From Myxococcales bacterium (GTDB lineage Bacteria; Myxococcota_A; Polyangia; Polyangiales; Polyangiaceae), in the NCBI GenBank assembly GCA_016191785.1, contig JACPVJ010000051.1, positions 1 to 60,661 of the forward strand: 60,661 nucleotides of DNA, written 5' to 3'. A program made the translations under genes and the position numbers. Below the pieces are notes generated by a model. That model saw nothing but the letters and a program-made list of their open reading frames with translations, had not been told where the DNA came from and did not search any database. Shown here in pieces: positions 18,696 through 26,317 of this stretch. The first letter of the stretch is position 1. Every line of letters starts with the position of its first letter.

Positions 18696-19382
18696 GTGGT
18701 CGCTCGCGCATCGCTCCCTCAGGCTCTGCTGGTCTTGCTCGCGCTCTTGGCCTGCAACTCGTCGGCGCAGAAGCCCGCCGAAGAGCCCGAGCCCGCGCCA
18801 CCGCCCGCGCACGCCGCGCCGCCGCCGGTGGTCACGACCGAGTACACGCCTCCGCCCGCCGTCGAGGCCACCGGCACGCCACCGAGCGGCGACGCACCCG
18901 AGATCAGTCGCTCGGCGGGGACCGAGGGCGGCGCCGTGGTGCTTTGGCCGCGCATCGTGCAGCCGCAGGGCGCCGGCAAGCCCGATCTCGACACGCTGAA
19001 AGCGGCGGCGCGCGCGCAGTCCCGCCTGGCCGAGCTGGCGCGCAAGGTGCTGGGCAACGTGACGGTCGACGTGCGACCCGAGCCCGAGCGCGTGTGCCCA
19101 AAGCAGGGCTGCAAGGCGCTGTCGATCGGGATCTTGTTCGCCAAGGCGGGCACCGGATGCTCGGTGATGGCGCTGGTCAGCGCGCCGGGCGCCTCGCCCC
19201 AGCGCATCGTGCCGTGGTCGCCGGGCGTGGTGAAGCTCACTCGCGACTCGGTCGGTTTCCGCGAGCCCGCCGAGGGCGTGGTCAAGGTCACCGACTATGG
19301 CTCGTGCGCCAAGCTCCCCGACGAGCTCGCGGCCAGGGACTCGGACGTCGAGGCGGCGATCCGCAGCGCGCTCGGCAAGTGA
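18696..19382 (+). CDS. Hypothetical lipoprotein
   Basis: The 228-residue protein starts at GTG and has lipobox LALLA-C near residue 20. A Pro/Ala/Glu linker (residues 25-65) precedes a globular domain from about 75 to 228. That domain holds four cysteines, including CPKQGC, and ends in VVKVTDYGSCAKLPDELAA. I do not recognise a family. The stop codon overlaps the GTG start of the next gene (GTGA), and the following gene is overlapped the same way, so the three proteins are likely made together. Confidence 0.7.
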   Translation: MVARASLPQALLVLLALLACNSSAQKPAEEPEPAPPPAHAAPPPVVTTEYTPPPAVEATGTPPSGDAPEISRSAGTEGGAVVLWPRIVQPQGAGKPDLDTLKAAARAQSRLAELARKVLGNVTVDVRPEPERVCPKQGCKALSIGILFAKAGTGCSVMALVSAPGASPQRIVPWSPGVVKLTRDSVGFREPAEGVVKVTDYGSCAKLPDELAARDSDVEAAIRSALGK

Positions 19383-20233
19383 ACCGCCTGCTCGGTGCTC
19401 TGGTCTTCCTCTCGGCGTCGGCCGCGGCGGACCCGCTCGTGGTCGCGACCGGTGGCCCCGCTGGACCCGTCACGACGAAGGTCGCGGTCGGCTGCCTGAG
19501 CCCCGGCGCCCGCTGTGAAAAGGCCCCGGAGGTCCGGCGCAACACGGGCATCTTCGGGCTTCGCGGCAGCGAATCGGCCGTCGACGGCAGCGACGCCCGC
19601 GGGGGGCTCGCGCTCGCGAGCCTCTCGGCGGCCTACGTCACCGACCCCCGGGGCGGAGTCACCGCGCGCGCGGGCCACGTCGCGTTCATCGGGGGTGGCC
19701 GCGCGGGGCTCGAGGGCGGCCTCGGGGTCGACCTGGGGTTCGGTCTGTTCCACTCCCTGGGCCCGGGGCACGGGCCCTTCTCGCGTCTCGGCGGCCGGGC
19801 GTTCCTCCTCGGAAGCTCGGTGTTCTACGCGTCCCTCGTCGAGCTGCCGACACTCGAGCTCGGCTATCAGTTGCTCCGACGCGACCTGCACCTCGAGCTC
19901 GCGCCCCGCGTGGGGCCGGTGCTGACCGGTCGCATGAACCCCGGAGACGACCGGCGCACGCTCGGCTCGACCTTCGAGTGGGGCGGACGCCTCTCGCTCG
20001 GGGCAGGCCCCTTGGATCTCGAGATCGAGCTGACCCGCATCGCGCCGCGCGAGGCCGACGTGCACGGCGGCGTGGACATGCTGGCGGTGCTGTTCTGCGG
20101 CGGGGCGCGGCGCCTGGGCGCGTGTTTCGACGCGCGTTGGTTCCGAGGCGCGACCGACCGCCGCGCGTCGCGCGTCAACACCGTGCTCTTGGCCGTGACG
20201 CTGGGCTCGGCCGAGAAACCCGAGGGCGGATGA
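19379..20233 (+). CDS. Exported beta-rich protein, possibly an outer-membrane barrel
   Basis: The product has 284 residues and starts at GTG 19379 within the GTGA overlap. A short signal peptide (LLGALVFLSASAAA-D) is followed by alternating beta-strand patterns with Gly turns: GGLALASLSAAYVTDPRGG, VELPTLELGYQLLRRDLHLE, GGRLSLGAGPLDLEIELTR, ending VNTVLLAVTLGSAEKPEGG. The alternation of hydrophobic and polar residues suits a small outer-membrane barrel, but no terminal aromatic OMP signal is present. No family is recognised. Its stop overlaps the following ATG (ATGA). Confidence 0.65.
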   Translation: MNRLLGALVFLSASAAADPLVVATGGPAGPVTTKVAVGCLSPGARCEKAPEVRRNTGIFGLRGSESAVDGSDARGGLALASLSAAYVTDPRGGVTARAGHVAFIGGGRAGLEGGLGVDLGFGLFHSLGPGHGPFSRLGGRAFLLGSSVFYASLVELPTLELGYQLLRRDLHLELAPRVGPVLTGRMNPGDDRRTLGSTFEWGGRLSLGAGPLDLEIELTRIAPREADVHGGVDMLAVLFCGGARRLGACFDARWFRGATDRRASRVNTVLLAVTLGSAEKPEGG

Positions 20234-20589
20234 GCCAACGCGGTCCGAGCTTTCGCGGCTCGAGCCAGAGCGACGACGCCCACCACTGGGTCGTCGAGGA
20301 GCAGAAGGCCCTCGACGTCGCCAGCAGCGAAGAGTTCGATCGGATCGCCTTCGCGATGCGTGCGCTGGCGCTCTTGCGCCCGCGGATGACGGTCGCGGTG
20401 TTTCCGAGGACCCACGCGCTGTCCGTCGAGCTGGGGCGCGATCTCTCGTCCGAGCCCACCGGGACCTGGGCCATGCTCGGCATCCCGCCGACCGCCAGCC
20501 GCGCGCACATCGCGCTCTGCATCGCCGAGCTCGCGCCCGAGGGCCGAAGGCGGTGGCTGCTCGACCTGCTCGCTCGAGCCGAGCCCTGA
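20230..20589 (+). CDS. Small conserved-looking hypothetical protein
   Basis: The product is 119 residues from ATG 20230, which overlaps the preceding stop (ATGA). It has no signal or membrane segment. The sequence is helix-rich and polar at the start (SSEEFDRIAFAMRALALL), then a beta strand pair (MTVAVFPRTHALSVELG), then a helical end (IALCIAELAPEGRRRWLLDL). No family is recognised. It ends the coupled envelope gene run, and a stem-loop follows 15 bp later. Confidence 0.65.
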   Translation: MSQRGPSFRGSSQSDDAHHWVVEEQKALDVASSEEFDRIAFAMRALALLRPRMTVAVFPRTHALSVELGRDLSSEPTGTWAMLGIPPTASRAHIALCIAELAPEGRRRWLLDLLARAEP

Positions 20590-20604
20590 GGCCGCGCCGC
20601 GCCG

Positions 20605-20623
20605 CAGAATCTTCGCGATTCTG
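20605..20623 (+). terminator. Terminator-like stem-loop
   Basis: CAGAATC (20605-20611) pairs perfectly with GATTCTG (20617-20623) around a TTCGC loop, 15 bp after the stop of the envelope gene run. This AT-richer stem stands out from its surroundings. No U tract follows, so termination is inferred. A TATAGT hexamer at 20641-20646 could be the -10 of the next gene, but no convincing -35 is seen. Confidence 0.45.
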
Positions 20624-20663
20624 GCGGGTGGCGCCGACGGTATAGTCGGGTGGGCCCCTCCGC

Positions 20664-23600
20664 ATGGCGAGCGAGATCTCCGTCTTGGCACGACTCGCCG
20701 GGTTGCTCGGCGTGCGGCGCGGAGAGGGCCGCCGCACCGCGCTCTTGTTCACGCACCTCTTGCTCGCGTCGGCGGTCTTCATCCTGGGGCGCACCGTCCG
20801 CGACACGCTGTTCTTGAGCCGCTACCCCCTGAGCGCTCTGCCGTGGATGTTCGTGCTCTACGGAGTCGCCTCGGCCATCACCGCCGTGGTGTACGCGCGG
20901 TTCGCCGACAAGATCCCGCGCCACGTCGCGATCGTGGCCTCGGTCGCCATCGGCATCGCCACCTATCTCGCAGTGTGGGTCGCGGTTCGCGCCGGCGCCA
21001 CCTTCGTCTACCCGGTGTTCTACGTCTGGTCGGAGGTGGTCGCGAACCTGTTCATCGTGCAGTTCTGGACGCTGGCCAACGATCTGCACGACCCGCGTTC
21101 GGCCAAGCGCTTGTTCGGGACCATCGGCGCGGCACGCATCCTGGGCGTCGTGCTGGTGGGCACCACCGCCGGCATCGTCGTGCGAGCCGTCGGGACGGCG
21201 CAGCTCTTGTTCGTGCTGGCGGCGATGATGGCCACCCTGGCCGTCGTCGCGCTGGCGCTCGCTCGCGAGCCGCGGGCCGAGCCCGAGGTTCGGGGCCCGA
21301 CCGCGAAGCGCAACCACCCGGTGCTCTCGGACCCCTACGTGCAAGCCCTGGCGGTCTTCCTGCTGCTCGCGTTCACGGCGCTGACCCTGGGCGACTATCA
21401 ATTCAAGGCCATCGCCCGGGCCACCTATCGTGAGGACGAGCTGGCCCAGTTCTTCGCGCTGTTCTACGCCGGGACAGGGATCGTCTCGTTCGTGTTTCAG
21501 CTCGTGGTCACCCCGGGCCTCTTGCGTCGATTGGGCGTCGGTTGGGGCATGACCGTGATGCCCGGGGTGTTCGGCGGCGCCAGCGTTCTCTTGCCCTTCG
21601 TGCCCAGCTTGGCGCTGGCGAGCGCGATGAAGTTCGCGGACAACGGCTTTCAGTACACCATCCACGAGACCACGCTGCAGGCGCTGTACGTCCCCTTCCC
21701 CGCGGCCGTGAAGGCGCGCACGCGGGCCATCCTCGAGGTGGTGGTCAAGCCGTGCGCGTATGGCGCCGGGGGCGTGCTGCTCTTGCTCCTTGCCGAGCGG
21801 CTGTCGGTCGAGAGGCTCGGCTGGGTCACCAGCGCCGTGGTCGTGCTCTGGCTCGCCAGCGTGCCGCTGGTGCGACGGCGCTACCTTGCGAGCCTCGAGT
21901 CCACGCTGAGCGTTCGGGGTACCCTGGCGCTCGACGCCGACTTCGTGCTCGACGCCGCCAGCCGGCGCGCGCTGCTCAGTGTGCTCGAGCGGGGGAACCC
22001 TCGGCACGTGCTGGCCGCCCTCGAGCAACTGGGTTCGGACGCGACACCCGAGCTCCGCGTCCACGTCGAGCGCCTCGCGGCGAGCGACGACCCCGTGGTA
22101 CGGCGGGCGGCTCTGGAGAAGCTCCACACGTTGCCGGGTGCGTCGCCCGCGCCCGCTCGGGCCGCGCTCGATGACACCGACGCCCTGGTGCGCCGCGCCG
22201 CGGTCGAGGCCTACGCCAAGCTCGCGGGGGACGAGTGCGTGGATGCGCTGGTCGCGCGTCTGGACGACCCCCAGATGCCCGTTCGCGTCGCTACCATCGC
22301 GGGGTTGCTCTGCGACGCCGGCGTCGAAGGGGCGATCGTCGGCGGCGCTCGCCTCGAGCAGCTGATCGGGTCCACCCAGCCCGAGGCGCGCACCGAAGCC
22401 GCGCTGGTGCTCGGCGCGGTGGGGCCCGGCGCGTATCGCCCGCTGCTCAAGCTGCTCGCCGATCCGGATCCGGCGGTGCGGCGCGCTGCGCTGCGCGCCT
22501 GCGAGTCGGTGGCCGATCCCCGCCTCGTGTCCTTGCTGATCGGCCTGCTCTCGGATCCGGCGGTTCGCGTACGGGCCGCCAACGCGTTGGCCGCCATCGG
22601 GGCGCCGGCCCTCGAACCGCTGCTCGCGTTGATGACCGACCCCGAGGCCCCGCGCGACGTGCGGCTCTTGGTCCCGCGAGTGCTGCGCCGGATCCCGACT
22701 CGAGAGACCTACCAGCGCCTGCTCACCCAGGTCGACGTCGCCGAGAGCCACCTCAGGCTGCGGGTGCTCGGTGCGCTGTCTCGGCTGCGACAGGCGCTGA
22801 AGGGGCCGCCCGAACCGCTCGAACGGGTGCGCGCTCTCTTGCGGAGCGAGCTCGAGCGCGCGTACCGCAATCTGGCCGGCTGGGACGCGGCGCGCCTCCG
22901 CTTCGACACCCCGCTGCTCGCCGAAGAGATGGACTTCCGACACACCCGCGCGATCCGGCGCATCTTGCGGATCCTCGAGCTGCGCTACTCGCCCGAGCCG
23001 CTGCGGCTGGTGCGCGAGCGCATCGAGGACGCGACCCGGCGCGCCAACGCCCTCGAGGTGCTGGACACGCTCCTCGAGCCCACGCTGCGCCCGATGGTGA
23101 TGCAGTTCTTCGACGACCTCTCGCCCCACGAGCTGGTGAAGCGGGCCGAGTCGCTCGCCCCCAAGTCGGCCCCGGTCGCCGAGGGCTTCATGCGTGAAGA
23201 AGCCGCCCACCCGAACCCCTACGTCACGCTGGTGGTGCTGGACGCCCTGGCGCGCCATCGGGACCCGCTGGCCGTCGAGCTGGGCGAGGCCGCCGCCACT
23301 CGCCCCGAGGCCCTGGCCCGCGAAGGCGCGGTGTTCGCCCTGGCCAGCGGCGCCCCGGAGCGCGTCCGCGGCCTGCTCGCCCAGCTTGCCGAGGACCGCG
23401 ACCCCGGTGTCGCGCGTCACGCCCAGATCGAGCTCGCCCGCGTTTCGGGCCACTTGCCGGAGGTCCCCATGCACTCGACCGTCGAGAAGGTGTTGTTCCT
23501 CAAGAGCGCCCCGTTGTTCGCCAAGGTGACGGGCGAAGATCTGGCGCCCTTGGCCCACGTCGCCGAAGAGCAGACCTACGCGCCCGGCGCCGCCATCTTC

Positions 23601-23921
23601 GAGCAGGGCGAGCCCGGCGACAGCCTGTTCGTGATCGTGCGCGGGCGCGTCTCGATCGTGCACGACGGCGAAGCCGTGGCGACGCTGGGCCCGGGCGAGG
23701 CGTTCGGCGAGATGGCCGTGCTCGACAAGGTGCCCCGCAGCGCCAGCGCCATCGCCCAGGAAGAGTGCGAGGTCCTCCGGATCGGGAGCCCCGAGTTCTA
23801 CGAGATCTTGCACGAGCAGGTCGAGATCGCCGAGGGCGTGATCCGCATGCTCACCCAGCGCCTGCGCGAGGCGACCAGCGCGGGCCCGGACGAGAAGAAG
23901 CAGCGCATCTCGGGGTTCTGA
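20664..23921 (+). CDS. Npt/Tlc-type nucleotide transporter fused to HEAT repeats and a cNMP-binding domain
   Basis: The protein has 1085 residues in three parts. Residues 1-410 contain about 10-12 membrane segments and resemble the ATP/ADP translocase-like (Npt1/Npt2) family, notably in FWTLANDLHDPRSAKRLFG and IGAARILGVVLVGTTAG. Residues 430-940 are HEAT/armadillo-like helical repeats (DDPVVRRAALEKL, LADPDPAVRRAALRACESV, LSDPAVRVRAANALAAIGAP). Residues 950-1070 form a cyclic-nucleotide-binding domain with GEPGDSLFVIVRGRVSIVHD and the phosphate-binding cassette GEAFGEMAVLDKVPRSASA. Family knowledge suggests adenylate exchange for the first part. Gating by cAMP or cGMP is inferred. The gene appears monocistronic. 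Confidence 0.88.
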   Translation: MASEISVLARLAGLLGVRRGEGRRTALLFTHLLLASAVFILGRTVRDTLFLSRYPLSALPWMFVLYGVASAITAVVYARFADKIPRHVAIVASVAIGIATYLAVWVAVRAGATFVYPVFYVWSEVVANLFIVQFWTLANDLHDPRSAKRLFGTIGAARILGVVLVGTTAGIVVRAVGTAQLLFVLAAMMATLAVVALALAREPRAEPEVRGPTAKRNHPVLSDPYVQALAVFLLLAFTALTLGDYQFKAIARATYREDELAQFFALFYAGTGIVSFVFQLVVTPGLLRRLGVGWGMTVMPGVFGGASVLLPFVPSLALASAMKFADNGFQYTIHETTLQALYVPFPAAVKARTRAILEVVVKPCAYGAGGVLLLLLAERLSVERLGWVTSAVVVLWLASVPLVRRRYLASLESTLSVRGTLALDADFVLDAASRRALLSVLERGNPRHVLAALEQLGSDATPELRVHVERLAASDDPVVRRAALEKLHTLPGASPAPARAALDDTDALVRRAAVEAYAKLAGDECVDALVARLDDPQMPVRVATIAGLLCDAGVEGAIVGGARLEQLIGSTQPEARTEAALVLGAVGPGAYRPLLKLLADPDPAVRRAALRACESVADPRLVSLLIGLLSDPAVRVRAANALAAIGAPALEPLLALMTDPEAPRDVRLLVPRVLRRIPTRETYQRLLTQVDVAESHLRLRVLGALSRLRQALKGPPEPLERVRALLRSELERAYRNLAGWDAARLRFDTPLLAEEMDFRHTRAIRRILRILELRYSPEPLRLVRERIEDATRRANALEVLDTLLEPTLRPMVMQFFDDLSPHELVKRAESLAPKSAPVAEGFMREEAAHPNPYVTLVVLDALARHRDPLAVELGEAAATRPEALAREGAVFALASGAPERVRGLLAQLAEDRDPGVARHAQIELARVSGHLPEVPMHSTVEKVLFLKSAPLFAKVTGEDLAPLAHVAEEQTYAPGAAIFEQGEPGDSLFVIVRGRVSIVHDGEAVATLGPGEAFGEMAVLDKVPRSASAIAQEECEVLRIGSPEFYEILHEQVEIAEGVIRMLTQRLREATSAGPDEKKQRISGF

Positions 23922-23973
23922 CTCGAGCGGCCATTGACAGCCCGCGGCGGCTTCGCGAACGTGGGCGCCCCGC

Positions 23974-25185
23974 ATGCGCCTCATCACCCTCCTCTGCGCC
24001 GCGGCGGCCGCCGTCGGCTGTCGCGCCCTCGAGCCCCCGCCGCCGAAGGCCGCAAGGCCCGTGGGCCGCGCCGACGTGGCCCACGTCGCGGCCGGCGACC
24101 GCGCCTTCGCGTTCCGCTTGTACTCGGTGCTGCGCGATCGCCCGGGCAACCTCGCCTTCTCGCCCGCCGGCGTGCGCATGGCCCTGTGCATGGCCTGGGC
24201 GGGGGCGAGCGGCGAGACCGCCGGTGAGCTCGAGAGCGTGCTCGGCCTGTCGGGCGATCCGCTCGCGGTCCACCAGGCCAACCAGGGGCTGCTCGCGGTG
24301 TGGCGCGCCCCTGCCGGTGCCATGGCCGTGAGCTTCCGGCTGCGCGTGGCCCAGGGCTTCTTCGCCCCCACCGAGCGCCGGCCCACCCAGGCATTCATCG
24401 AGCTGTTGCAGCGCCACTACGACGCCCCGGTCTCTCCCAAGGATTTCGCGTCCCCCGACACCGCGCGCGATCAGATCAACCACTGGGTCGAGACGCGCAC
24501 CGAGAAGCGACTCGAGGGCTTCTTGCCCAAGGGCAGCGTCGACTCCGGCGTCTCGCTGATGCTGGTCAGCGCGCTGGACTTCGAGGCCCCGTGGAAGGCG
24601 GCGTTCGACCTGGGGCTCACCACCCGTGGCAAGTTCAAGCGCCCCGACGGCAAGAGCGTCGACGCAATGCTGATGAGTCGCATCGGCGACTTGCCGGTGA
24701 ACGACGCCCCGGATGCGCAGGTGGTCGAGCTCGCCTACGCGACCGAAGGCTTCGTCTTCGATCTGATCGTCCCGAAAGACGCCGGCAAGTTCGACGCCGC
24801 GTTCGACGAGAAGAAGCTCGACCAGTTGCTCGCGGGCTTGTCGCCCAAAGAGACCACTCTCACCCTGCCCCGCTTCACGGTGGGCGACGAGCTCGAGCTC
24901 GCCGGGCCGCTCGAGAAGATCGGGGTTCACTCGGCCTTCGCCAAGGGCAGCGCCGACTTCTCGGTGATGACCGGCACGCGGCAGCTGCACCTGTCGAGCG
25001 TGCCGCATCGGGTGCGCCTGGTGGTGGACGAGGGCGCCACGGCCGAGGGCACTGGCGGGGGCAAGCCGCCCGCGCCCCGCGGCGTGGTGGTCCGGGCCGA
25101 CAAGCCCTTCTACTTCGTCGTGCGCGATCGCAAGCGCAACCTGATCCTCGCGCTCGGCCGGGTCAACGAGCCCGGTTCGGGGTAG
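23974..25185 (+). CDS. Serpin-family lipoprotein
   Basis: The 403-residue protein has a lipobox (AAVG-C, residue 16) and a complete serpin fold. Recognisable pieces are NLAFSPAGVRMALCMAWAGA (helix B/C shutter), INHWVETRTEKRLEGFLP, LMLVSALDFEAPWKAAFD, LTLPRFTVGDELELAGPLEK, and the C-terminal ADKPFYFVVRDRKRNLILAL then GRVNEP. The reactive loop reads DEGATAEGTGGGKPPAPRG. The hinge Gly (P15 position) is kept but the usual run of small residues is interrupted by Glu and several Gly. Loop length is about one residue short of antitrypsin. Inhibition of serine or cysteine proteases at the cell surface is plausible but not proven. The 3' end overlaps the convergent thioesterase gene by 23 bp. Confidence 0.9.
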   Translation: MRLITLLCAAAAAVGCRALEPPPPKAARPVGRADVAHVAAGDRAFAFRLYSVLRDRPGNLAFSPAGVRMALCMAWAGASGETAGELESVLGLSGDPLAVHQANQGLLAVWRAPAGAMAVSFRLRVAQGFFAPTERRPTQAFIELLQRHYDAPVSPKDFASPDTARDQINHWVETRTEKRLEGFLPKGSVDSGVSLMLVSALDFEAPWKAAFDLGLTTRGKFKRPDGKSVDAMLMSRIGDLPVNDAPDAQVVELAYATEGFVFDLIVPKDAGKFDAAFDEKKLDQLLAGLSPKETTLTLPRFTVGDELELAGPLEKIGVHSAFAKGSADFSVMTGTRQLHLSSVPHRVRLVVDEGATAEGTGGGKPPAPRGVVVRADKPFYFVVRDRKRNLILALGRVNEPGSG

Positions 25186-25627
25186 TCAAGTACGCCCGCA
25201 GCGCCTCGGGCACCGGCACCGGCTCGAAGGTCTTGCCGTCGACCCAGACGTGAACGGTCTGCCCGATCACGGCGACGGTCCCGTCGAGCTTGCGGATGCG
25301 GTGCGCAAAGGCGGTGCTCGAACCGCCCACGTGGGCGAGCACGACCTCGACGTCCACCGGGTCACCGAAGAAGAGCGGAGCCAGATAGTCGGCCTCGGAG
25401 TGGACCAGCGGCGCCGCCGCCGTGCGCCGCGCCAGATCGCCCGGCACGTCGAGCCCCGCCGCGAGCAAGAGGTCGAGGTAGGCATCCGAGAAGTACTCGA
25501 ACACCCGCGGGAAGAAGATGGTGCCCGCCGCGTCCACGTCTTGGAAGCGCACCGCCCGGCGCTGGGCGGCGAGCGGCGCGCCGGCCGCCAGGATCGCGTC
25601 GCGCGAGAACCGCTGCTCGGGCTTCAT
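25163..25627 (-). CDS. Hotdog-fold acyl-CoA thioesterase (YbgC/FadM-like)
   Basis: The protein has 154 residues if ATG 25627 is used; a GTG at 25672 would add 15. The 4-hydroxybenzoyl-CoA thioesterase signature is clear: RFQDVDAAGTIFFPRVFEYF near residue 30, where the Asp of DVDAAG is the usual catalytic residue. The family hydrolyses acyl-CoA thioesters in the cytoplasm. Beta strands VEVVLAHVGGSSTAFAHRIR and VAVIGQTVHVWVDG complete the hotdog. The substrate cannot be read from sequence. It is divergent from the following membrane protein gene with a 58-bp spacer. Confidence 0.87.
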   Translation of the reverse strand: MKPEQRFSRDAILAAGAPLAAQRRAVRFQDVDAAGTIFFPRVFEYFSDAYLDLLLAAGLDVPGDLARRTAAAPLVHSEADYLAPLFFGDPVDVEVVLAHVGGSSTAFAHRIRKLDGTVAVIGQTVHVWVDGKTFEPVPVPEALRAYLTTPNRAR

Positions 25628-25685
25628 CCCTCGGCTGATAGCAGGCTGGCCAACCGGAGCCAAAGGTGCCACAAACCCGGGCCGA

Positions 25686-26261
25686 ATGAGCGACCTCGAG
25701 TTCGAGACCGGCTGGGCCCGCTACAAGGTCCCGGGCCTGCTCGCCGGCGGGCTCGCGCTCTACGGCGCCTCGCGCATGGACGCGACCCGGCCGGTCGCCG
25801 GCGTGCTGCTCACCTACGGCTTCCCGGTCGTCGCGCTGCTCGTGGCGAGCGCGCCCCTCAAGCAGAGCACGGTCTTCACCCCGGCCCTGGTGATCGGCGG
25901 CGTGGGCGCGGCCGCCGCCGAGCTGTCGATCGCCCACGCGCTAGAGCCCAGCGTGAGCCTGTACGGTGTCCTCCCCACCAGCGCGCTCATGGCCATCTCG
26001 GTCCTGGCGCTGCTGCTCTCGGCCGGCGTTCAGGCCGCCGCCGCAGGTCGCGGGATGCGCAACACCTTCACCGCCTGGATGGGCATGGTCACGATGCTGG
26101 CGCTGTACTTGCCGAGCCACGCCAAGGTCGGCAAAGACGCCCTCGACGCGTTCATCGCCGCGCTCATGGTCTCGCTCTTCGTCGGGGGCGGCGTGGGGCT
26201 CGCGCTGGGCGCCATCGCCACCCGGCTGGTCCGGCGCCAGGACCCAGGCAAGCCCAGCTGA
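25686..26261 (+). CDS. Polytopic membrane protein of unknown function
   Basis: The 191-residue protein has about five or six hydrophobic segments (PGLLAGGLALYGASR, VAGVLLTYGFPVVALLVAS, FTPALVIGGVGAAAAEL, ALMAISVLALLLSAGVQAAA, WMGMVTMLALYLPS, FIAALMVSLFVGGGVGLALG). The ATG at 25686 precedes the hydrophilic MSDLEFETGWARYK. No transporter or enzyme motif is recognised. It lies between the thioesterase and the radical SAM gene and is followed by a small stem-loop. Confidence 0.7.
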   Translation: MSDLEFETGWARYKVPGLLAGGLALYGASRMDATRPVAGVLLTYGFPVVALLVASAPLKQSTVFTPALVIGGVGAAAAELSIAHALEPSVSLYGVLPTSALMAISVLALLLSAGVQAAAAGRGMRNTFTAWMGMVTMLALYLPSHAKVGKDALDAFIAALMVSLFVGGGVGLALGAIATRLVRRQDPGKPS

Positions 26262-26273
26262 GTTGCCGGTAAC

Positions 26274-26292
26274 TCCCGCGTGTTCCGCGGGA
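26274..26292 (+). terminator. Short stem-loop after the membrane protein gene
   Basis: TCCCGCG (26274-26280) pairs with CGCGGGA (26286-26292) around a TGTTC loop, 12 bp after the stop of the membrane protein gene. It overlaps an interrupted palindrome GGGAA-T-TTCCC (26289-26299). It could be a terminator or an operator for the radical SAM gene downstream. Confidence 0.4.
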
Positions 26293-26301
26293 ATTTCCCT
26301 G

Positions 26302-26317
26302 TGGCCCGAGGTTTGCT
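26302..26317 (+). promoter_or_regulatory. Sigma-54-like -24/-12 element or ribosome site
   Basis: TGGCCCGAGGTTTGCT matches the sigma-54 consensus TGGCACRNNNNTTGCW at all fixed positions except one (A to C), with the GG and GC dinucleotides correctly spaced. The GAGG inside the same segment also sits 6 nt before GTG 26318 and could instead be its ribosome-binding site. If it is a promoter, transcription would begin near 26328 and translation would have to begin at ATG 26330. Confidence 0.35.

Noticed and set aside
20175..24398. 1407-residue minus-strand open frame
   Set aside because: It is antisense to the transporter fusion and its His/Arg/Gln-rich composition has no domain; long open antisense frames are expected at this GC content.
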